DNA of 10,311 bases from CAZJPS01 sp964548055 (GTDB lineage Bacteria; Patescibacteriota; Gracilibacteria; Peribacterales; Peribacteraceae): the NCBI GenBank assembly GCA_964548055.1, contig CAZJPS010000043.1, forward strand, positions 1 to 10,311, written 5' to 3'. The notes beneath the pieces were generated by a model. It was not told the origin of the DNA, searched no databases, and saw only the letters and a program-made list of their open reading frames with translations. Position numbers and translations under genes: made by a program. Shown piece after piece: positions 5,870-10,311 of this stretch. How positions within the stretch are numbered: position 1 is the first letter of the stretch; every line of letters begins with the position of its first letter.

Positions 5870-6682
5870 ATGTTAAAAATATCCACCTTGCCAGAAAAAC
5901 TGGTGGCCGAACACACTCCCTCTCACTGTGATGAGGGCCACCAAATACAGACGCATACCGATAAAATTCATTCATATCTTGCAATGCTCACAAGCCCGGA
6001 TGCTGGTGTACGAATGAATGGGATCATCCATGTATGGGCTTTGAAAATTCGAGAGGCAGTTCCAGAACTTCATCGTATTCTTCGCTCTGATCCAGATGAA
6101 AAAGTGAGGGCATACGCAAAGTATCCTCTTGCACATTTGTCCGATGATATTCGTCATCAGCGATTATACGCTGCACAGGAATCAGATTTTTTTGAAGACG
6201 GTATACGTAGGCGTGCTTTTGCAAAAGTAGGGGATGATTCTCGTACCATAGTTTTGGGGGGTTCTTTCGTAGGAAAGGCAATGATCCGAATTCTTCCTAA
6301 AGAAGCATATGAAACATGGAAAAAGGCTTTTACATCTGATGCTGCGTGGAAAGAAGCAGGATTTACGTACATCCCTGTAGAACCAATTTTACAAAAAAAT
6401 GGAAAATTAAGAGTACGAATGAATAAAGATGGAACATACAGTGTGACGTGCGGAGTACTTGGCAAAAGTACATCAGCTTTTTTAGATAGCGATCCACAGC
6501 ACGAAGCGAGTCGAGCACAGATATTTGCACAGCAGGACAATATTGTTCGAGTTCTAGAAACATTGGGGATTAATCACCGAAACACAGGACGAGAAAATTT
6601 TTGTGTGGAAAGGCACGGTGATTCGTTTCGGTCGTATATTATAGATTTTGACCTCGCACGTTTTCTTTCACCGGTACGGTAA
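5870..6682 (+). CDS. HEAT-like repeat protein with C-terminal kinase-like HRN/DFD motifs
   Basis: 270 residues, family not recognised. The N-terminal part (about 34-95) looks like a HEAT-type helical pair: LTSPDAGVRMNGIIHVWAL, then VPELHRILRSDPDEKVRAYA. The middle has a Gly-rich stretch VLGGSFVGKAMIRIL (128-142) and beta-like segments. The C-terminus reads INHRNTGRENFCV (234-246) and YIIDFDLARF (256-265), which align with the protein-kinase catalytic loop HRDxxxxN and the magnesium loop IIDFGLAR. The catalytic Asp is Asn238 here and DFG is DFD, and the protein stops five residues later, so no C-lobe beyond the magnesium loop exists. It may be a pseudokinase or a minimal atypical kinase. Codons look normal and there is no frameshift at the end. 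A strong promoter lies directly upstream, so it is probably transcribed separately from guaA. Coding status is secure; function is inferred only from motifs. Confidence 0.75.
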   Translation: MLKISTLPEKLVAEHTPSHCDEGHQIQTHTDKIHSYLAMLTSPDAGVRMNGIIHVWALKIREAVPELHRILRSDPDEKVRAYAKYPLAHLSDDIRHQRLYAAQESDFFEDGIRRRAFAKVGDDSRTIVLGGSFVGKAMIRILPKEAYETWKKAFTSDAAWKEAGFTYIPVEPILQKNGKLRVRMNKDGTYSVTCGVLGKSTSAFLDSDPQHEASRAQIFAQQDNIVRVLETLGINHRNTGRENFCVERHGDSFRSYIIDFDLARFLSPVR

Positions 6683-6692
6683 GTTGTAGAAG

Positions 6693-6734
6693 AGTGTATC
6701 AAAGCGTGTTTCTGATATGCTTTTACGATACACT
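6693..6734 (+). promoter_or_regulatory. Inverted repeat upstream of the sigma factor gene, containing its candidate -10
   Basis: AGTGTATC (6693-6700) and GATACACT (6727-6734) are perfect 8-nt inverted arms; inside them AAAGC (6701-6705) can pair with GCTTT (6719-6723). The right arm includes TACACT (6729-6734), a -10-like hexamer 8 nt before the ATG at 6743. It could be an operator overlapping the promoter or a terminator-like hairpin for the gene upstream; it has no T-run. Confidence 0.45.
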
Positions 6735-6742
6735 ACGTTCCC

Positions 6743-7306
6743 ATGGTTCAAGAACCGCTCACGGAAGAGGAGTTACAGGCTCTGGTACTACTTGCGCAGG
6801 AGGGGGATACACAGGCGTTTGAGAAATTGTACGAGCACTTCTTTCTTCCCATCTATCGCTATACGGCTTTCCGCGCTCCTGCAGAACTAGTAGAGGATGT
6901 GGTTGCAGATGTGTTTGTGAAAACGTGGGAGAAGCTGCATCAATATCGTCAAAGTAAGGGAATTCCTTTCGGGGCATGGCTCTTCCGCATTGCGCGCCAT
7001 GCAGTGATTGATACCTACAGAAAGGAACGTGCGTTTGAAGAAGTAGGGGAAGAACTGGCAGATCCCGATGAGCTGAACAGAGCAGATGCGCGTGTAAAAA
7101 ATAAGGATGTTGTGCGGGTTGTTCGGAAAGCTTTGAATGCTCTTCCTAAGCGATATCGAGATGTTCTTTTGCTTTCCTACATTGCAGATTTGCCAACAGC
7201 AGAAGTGGCAAGAGTGATGCGCAAAACAGAAGGAGGCATACGTATCTTGCGTTTCCGTGCCCTTCGCAAGCTAGAAAAGCTATTACCTTCCGAAATGCGA
7301 GAATAA
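6743..7306 (+). CDS. RNA polymerase sigma factor, sigma-70/ECF type
   Basis: 187 residues, the usual ECF length. Region 2 spans about 24-95: AFEKLYEHFFLPIYRYTAFR, then VEDVVADVFVKTWEKLHQY and GAWLFRIARHAVIDTYRKER, the conserved core- and -10-binding helices. An acidic linker (96-118) joins it to region 4 (about 126-180), with LPKRYRDVLLLSYIADLPTAEVARVM and the helix-turn-helix recognition stretch TEGGIRILRFRALRKL. It should direct RNA polymerase to a specific promoter set. No Shine-Dalgarno is seen; the ATG follows TACACT by 8 nt, inside a perfect inverted repeat that may be its operator. The next gene on the same strand, 180 bp downstream, encodes a single-pass membrane protein with a FecR-like domain, the typical partner layout for an ECF factor. 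Confidence 0.92.
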   Translation: MVQEPLTEEELQALVLLAQEGDTQAFEKLYEHFFLPIYRYTAFRAPAELVEDVVADVFVKTWEKLHQYRQSKGIPFGAWLFRIARHAVIDTYRKERAFEEVGEELADPDELNRADARVKNKDVVRVVRKALNALPKRYRDVLLLSYIADLPTAEVARVMRKTEGGIRILRFRALRKLEKLLPSEMRE

Positions 7307-7330
7307 TGCCACTTTGCGATCAAAACATCG

Positions 7331-7401
7331 GCGCCTGTGCAAGAATTCAGCACAATGCCTTCTATAACTCCTTACAGGCGCTTCGAGGCACGGGATCCTC
7401 G
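7331..7401 (+). ncRNA. Candidate structured element between the sigma and FecR/DUF5667 genes
   Basis: The 180-bp gap holds GCGCCTGT (7331-7338) paired with ACAGGCGC (7374-7381), an alternative small stem GTGC/GCAC (7337-7340/7350-7353), and a second hairpin CGAGG/CCTCG (7384-7388/7397-7401). No T-run follows. It may be an attenuator, mRNA processing site or palindromic repeat remnant; no known RNA family was recognised. Confidence 0.35.
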
Positions 7402-7471
7402 TTACTGGGGACTAGAAAAGAAGCAATCAAATATGTGATATGAGTGTAACAGAAGCCATTTCTGTCCGTTT

Positions 7472-7477
7472 TATAGT
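7472..7477 (+). promoter_or_regulatory. Candidate -10 element of the FecR/DUF5667 gene
   Basis: TATAGT lies 9 nt before the ATG at 7487. The best -35-like hexamer, GTAACA (7446-7451), is 20 bp upstream, longer than ideal; recognition by the neighbouring ECF factor instead is possible. Confidence 0.35.
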
Positions 7478-7486
7478 ACGAATAAT

Positions 7487-9451
7487 ATGAACAGGGAGCC
7501 CCTCGATTCCTCATCGGCACCCGGCGAACTGCTTCGAAAAGCGCAGTCTGCTGTGCATCCAGGGAAGGCAACCAAAGATCGTGTGCGTAGCCGCATGCAG
7601 GCAAGAATGGCTGCTCCTACATTTTTAGAGCAAGCGCGCGAGTCACTCGTGCCCCATCGCACCTTTCAGCAGAAAGTGTGGGCTCGTATTTCATCGTCAT
7701 TTTCTCCTCTTCAGCCTTCGCTGTGGGATTCTGTACGCGATTCTCTCTCGCCTGACGGTGATGTATCACTCACTCTGTGGCAACGAATCCAGATGCGCTT
7801 ACAGCCATCGTACGTGCATGTGCTTGTATCACGGCCTATTAAGCTTGTTGCAGCCTTTTCCATTCTGCTTTTTGTTGTACGTGTAAGTCCCTTCCTCTTT
7901 TTAGCTCAGCCCACGGGGGCGGTGGCCAGCGTGCAGGTGGTGCCTACGCGTGGGCAGGTGGAAATGCTTATAGGTGGTCTGTGGCAACAGGTAGAAAATG
8001 AAATAACCCTCTACAAACCCACTACTCTTCGCACACAAGAAGGTGAAGCTACGATCATTTTATACGATGATGCTGTTATTCGAATGGCAGCTCATTCTAC
8101 GCTTTCCCTCAACGATTTTTCTGATCGACCTGCAGAGCCCGATACGGTTCCTGATGTGTCGTTACAAAACGGTTCTCTGTGGGTACTTGGCCTCATCCCT
8201 CGCCATCTTGAGGGCCTTGCCATAGGTACAGTACAGGGCAGAGTTGTAGTGCACGAAGGGAGTACATCCATTACGCAAAATGGATCGAATGCTGATGTGC
8301 AGGTGTGGTATCGCAGTGCTTCAGTACTCCGCAGAGGCAAGCAAATGTTTTTGGTAGCTGGAGAGAAAGTGAAGTTGCAAAAAGATAACATTCCTCTCAT
8401 CACGAAATCCGATATAGCTGATACAGACACGGCGTGGGCAACAAACAACATTGCAAAAGATGCAGTGCACCAGCGCGAAATTGCACAAATGCAACAGGAG
8501 CGACACGCTGCAAGCGCAGGCATTCTGCCAGATTCGGGTTTGTACCCAGCGAAAAGGCTTGCAGAAGCGGTAGATATGCTCTTTACCTTTGGAAGCGAAG
8601 CTCGGGCTAAAAAAATGATCACAAATGCAAATACTCGTTTGAATGAAGCAGCTGCACTTATCAAGCAAGGAAATGAGGAAGAAGCAAAGCAGCCTTTGCG
8701 CGAATACAAGGAGACACTGCTAGCAATTGCAAGCGGTTCTGGCAGCAATGCCACTGTTCAGTCCTTGCTCGAGAAAGAGGTAGTTAGAGAAGCCACAGCC
8801 GATGTTGCAGCCGCACTACCAGATGACCCCAGCTATGTATTAAAACAGACAATACGAGATACCATTGCAGCATTACCTGTAGATAAGCCTGATACTGAAT
8901 CTGCTGATATTTTAGATCAGCTTTCTGCTGCAAAGCGGCATGCAGACGAAGGGGAGATGCAGACCGCAAAAGTAGAATTAGAAAAACTAAAATCAGCTCT
9001 GCCAATTGTGATTTCTGGAGAAGGAACACCCATCCAAACCGATGTGCAGCGCGAAGTGGAAGCAACGATTACATCTCTCGCAGCGGCGATAGAACCAAAG
9101 GATGACGCAAAAGACGCAGAGGTGCTTCCTGAAGATATCTCGCTTGCAGAGCGAAGAGCATTGCGAGTGTCTGCAGGCACAGTTCTTGCGCCCATCGCCC
9201 TCACGGACAGTGAGATGGATTCGATGGTGCGCCAAATGGAGAATCGCATTACGAAGGGAGTAACATCCATTCAGGCACGCAAAGAGCAGTTACGAATTGA
9301 GTTGCACCGTATAGAGGGTCACCCAGATCAAGGAAAGATACTCCGCAAGCTCTACCGAGCACTTTCGGATACAAGTTTGGCTGAGTATATAAAAGCCGAG
9401 ATGCACAAGGTATCGGAGAACAAAGCAAGCGGTACGGGGTCTGTAGAATAA
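7487..9451 (+). CDS. Membrane-anchored FecR-like and DUF5667-like protein, probable anti-sigma/sensor
   Basis: 654 residues. Positions 14-105 are three gapless 28-residue helical repeats (starts 14, 45, 78) with invariant Pro at repeat position 12 and Arg at 23. A single membrane segment follows at about 118-140 (IKLVAAFSILLFVVRVSPFLFLA), with Arg and Lys on its N-side, so the repeats should be cytoplasmic and the rest outside. Residues about 148-300 look like a FecR domain: VVPTRGQVEM, LRTQEGEATIILYDDAVIRMAAHSTLSL, and SVLRRGKQMFLVAGEKVKL. Residues about 349-415 (DSGLYPAKRLAEAVDMLFTF, then alpha-helical) match the DUF5667 pattern, and more coiled, Ala/Glu-rich helices follow to the end. FecR-type proteins control a cognate ECF factor, so this is probably the partner of the sigma factor upstream; the role as anti-sigma is inferred from context. 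The signal it senses is unknown. Ends in TAA. Confidence 0.85.
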   Translation: MNREPLDSSSAPGELLRKAQSAVHPGKATKDRVRSRMQARMAAPTFLEQARESLVPHRTFQQKVWARISSSFSPLQPSLWDSVRDSLSPDGDVSLTLWQRIQMRLQPSYVHVLVSRPIKLVAAFSILLFVVRVSPFLFLAQPTGAVASVQVVPTRGQVEMLIGGLWQQVENEITLYKPTTLRTQEGEATIILYDDAVIRMAAHSTLSLNDFSDRPAEPDTVPDVSLQNGSLWVLGLIPRHLEGLAIGTVQGRVVVHEGSTSITQNGSNADVQVWYRSASVLRRGKQMFLVAGEKVKLQKDNIPLITKSDIADTDTAWATNNIAKDAVHQREIAQMQQERHAASAGILPDSGLYPAKRLAEAVDMLFTFGSEARAKKMITNANTRLNEAAALIKQGNEEEAKQPLREYKETLLAIASGSGSNATVQSLLEKEVVREATADVAAALPDDPSYVLKQTIRDTIAALPVDKPDTESADILDQLSAAKRHADEGEMQTAKVELEKLKSALPIVISGEGTPIQTDVQREVEATITSLAAAIEPKDDAKDAEVLPEDISLAERRALRVSAGTVLAPIALTDSEMDSMVRQMENRITKGVTSIQARKEQLRIELHRIEGHPDQGKILRKLYRALSDTSLAEYIKAEMHKVSENKASGTGSVE

Positions 9452-9497
9452 AGAAGCAAAGAAAGGTCCCTCCCTCCCTGCCAACAGGAGTTCAGCC

Positions 9498-9526
9498 TTG
9501 ACGAAAAACACTCGTTCTCTCACAAT
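9498..9526 (+). promoter_or_regulatory. Promoter of efp
   Basis: TTGACG (9498-9503), exactly 17 bp, then CACAAT (9521-9526). The -35 matches consensus at 5 of 6 bases and the -10 at 4 of 6. Transcription would start near 9533, giving a leader of about 84 nt before the efp ATG. A second weak hexamer TACGGT (9602-9607), 9 nt before the ATG, is a less likely alternative. Confidence 0.5.
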
Positions 9527-9535
9527 TTCCCCCAA

Positions 9536-9601
9536 CCTTTGCAGGAGGTTGCCTGCTTTTACAAAGGCAGGAGGTTCATTGCATCTTTTATTTGCTCCTG
9601 C
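9536..9601 (+). promoter_or_regulatory. Structured 5' leader of efp with two AGGAGG copies
   Basis: The 10-mer GCAGGAGGTT occurs twice (9541-9550, 9567-9576). Hairpin 1 nests CCTTTG/CAAAGG (9536-9541/9562-9567) around GCAGG/CCTGC (9541-9545/9552-9556). Hairpin 2 is GCAGGAG/CTCCTGC (9567-9573/9595-9601). CCTGC at 9552 can alternatively pair with the second GCAGG. Both AGGAGG copies are too far from ATG 9617 to be ordinary ribosome-binding sites. No known riboswitch was recognised. Confidence 0.45.
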
Positions 9602-9616
9602 TACGGTCGCCTGACT

Positions 9617-10174
9617 ATGTATACCATCACTGATCTTAAGCCCGGAAGAGCAATTCAAATCGATGGAGAGCCGTATCTTGTGCTCTCTTCGCAGTTTGGC
9701 CGCAAAAGCCAAAGTAAAGCGAACATGCAGTGTAAATTAAAAAACCTCAAAACAGGGGTTATTATGGCAAAGAACTTCCAGGGAAGTGAAAAGATTGAGC
9801 AGGCAGATGTGGGTTATCGCCATGTGCAATATCTGTATGGCGACAGTGATTCCTGCACGTTCATGGACCTAGAAACCTACGACCAATTTGCTCTGCAAAA
9901 AGACACGTTAGAAGGAATGGTGGAATACCTCACAGATGGATTAGAGGTTGATGCCCTGATGTACGGAGATAATCCCATTGGAATTAAATTACCTTCCACC
10001 GTCACTCTCACTGTAAAAGAGACCATCCCAGGCGTGAAAGGCGATACAGCCACCGGCGGCAATAAGCCTGCCACGATGGATACAGGCCTTACCGTGAACG
10101 TTCCTCTGTTTATTAACGAAGGAGAGAAAGTAATCGTGAATACAGAGACGGGGATGTATAAAGAGAGAGCGTAG
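9617..10174 (+). CDS. efp: Translation elongation factor P with non-canonical tip loop
   Basis: 185 residues, the standard EF-P length, with three beta-barrel domains. The KOW-like N-domain starts MYTITDLKPGRAIQIDGEPYLVLSSQF; the middle OB domain includes QYLYGDSDSCTFMDLETYDQF; the C-terminal OB domain carries the family signature around KGDTATGGNKPATMDTGLTVNVPLFINEGEKVIVNTETG. EF-P binds between the ribosomal P and E sites and relieves stalling at polyproline stretches. The tip normally reads KPGKG, with Lys (32 in B. subtilis, 34 in E. coli) often modified. Here the gapless alignment gives RKSQS at 29-33, with Gln32 at that position, so lysylation or rhamnosylation there is impossible. The ATG is chosen because the N-terminus then matches the family; the frame is open further upstream (from 9539) but that stretch is leader sequence with no family similarity. 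Confidence 0.95.
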   Translation: MYTITDLKPGRAIQIDGEPYLVLSSQFGRKSQSKANMQCKLKNLKTGVIMAKNFQGSEKIEQADVGYRHVQYLYGDSDSCTFMDLETYDQFALQKDTLEGMVEYLTDGLEVDALMYGDNPIGIKLPSTVTLTVKETIPGVKGDTATGGNKPATMDTGLTVNVPLFINEGEKVIVNTETGMYKERA

Positions 10175-10201
10175 TTGCTAAAGAAACCGATTTTGTGAAA
10201 A

Positions 10202-10246
10202 GGGACAAAGGTTTAAAAGGGGATAAAAGGGACAAAGGTGATAAAG
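10202..10246 (+). repeat. Nonanucleotide tandem tract downstream of efp
   Basis: Five 9-nt units: GGGACAAAG, GTTTAAAAG, GGGATAAAA, GGGACAAAG, GTGATAAAG, then G and a T-run running into A5. It is purine-rich, non-coding on inspection, and not palindromic, so not an obvious terminator. The remaining bases to 10311 show no gene I can support. Confidence 0.65.
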
Positions 10247-10311
10247 GTTTTTTTAAAAAGGGTAATCCCCGTCTTCTGCCACCAAAGTACTACAGAATGG
10301 AGAGGAGGGCG

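Noticed and set aside
7331..7401. A tRNA-like cloverleaf in the gap after the sigma gene
   Set aside because: The outer arms span only 51 nt, there is no T-loop GTTC motif or plausible anticodon arm, so it is not a tRNA.
7306..7443. A 45-codon ORF whose ATG overlaps the sigma stop (TAATG) and ends in TGA
   Set aside because: The stop-start overlap is attractive for coupling, but it lies over the inverted repeats, ends in TGA unlike the secure genes, has no recognisable features, and is short enough to arise by chance.
8092..8754. A 220-codon open frame on the minus strand opposite the FecR/DUF5667 gene
   Set aside because: Antisense to a secure gene, with Ser/Cys-rich low-quality translation and no start signal; treated as a shadow.
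9539..9616. N-terminal extension of EF-P by 26 codons
   Set aside because: The extension starts within the first GCAGGAGGTT repeat, matches nothing in EF-P, and the ATG at 9617 gives the family-standard N-terminus and length.

Overview
The window looks like a chromosomal segment of a bacterium of roughly 45% GC. It is probably a Candidate Phyla Radiation (Patescibacteria) lineage, with Peregrinibacteria/Peribacteria my best guess. That placement is inference. It rests on the DUF5667/FecR-type protein beside an ECF sigma factor, an EF-P lacking the usual tip motif, an in-frame hairpin element in guaA whose peptide I recall from other CPR proteins, and several lineage-specific hypothetical proteins. 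No rRNA, tRNA, CRISPR array, transposase or phage module is visible.

Layout. Positions 1-2254 (+) are the end of a surface-polysaccharide cluster: the 3' part of a UDP-GlcNAc 2-epimerase, then a polytopic O-antigen ligase/polymerase whose gene carries five degenerate heptanucleotide arrays. Positions 2190-3770 (-) hold a divergent protein-kinase-fold gene, followed in the same frame, after a single TGA, by a 141-codon ORF that overlaps the 3' end of the ligase gene tail to tail. Positions 3914-5779 (+) are guaA, a long GMP synthase with a human-type C-terminus and a 28-codon in-frame insertion. Positions 5870-6682 (+) encode a HEAT-like protein ending in kinase-like HRN and DFD motifs. Positions 6743-9451 (+) form a signalling pair: an ECF-type sigma factor and a 654-residue single-pass membrane protein with three N-terminal 28-residue repeats, a FecR-like domain and a DUF5667-like helical region, probably its anti-sigma or sensor. 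Positions 9617-10174 (+) encode elongation factor P behind a structured leader, followed by a 9-nt repeat tract to the end of the window.

How the genes work together. The two polysaccharide genes and the sigma/membrane-sensor pair both act at the envelope. guaA and efp are housekeeping genes. The two kinase-like proteins flanking guaA are unassigned.

The most general signal concerns gene starts. Nearly every gene with a visible start has a -10-like TANNNT hexamer 6-10 nt upstream of its start codon and no well-placed Shine-Dalgarno sequence. This suggests widespread leaderless transcription and helps choose starts. All secure genes end in TAA or TAG. The only TGA stop lies between the kinase-like gene and its same-frame continuation.
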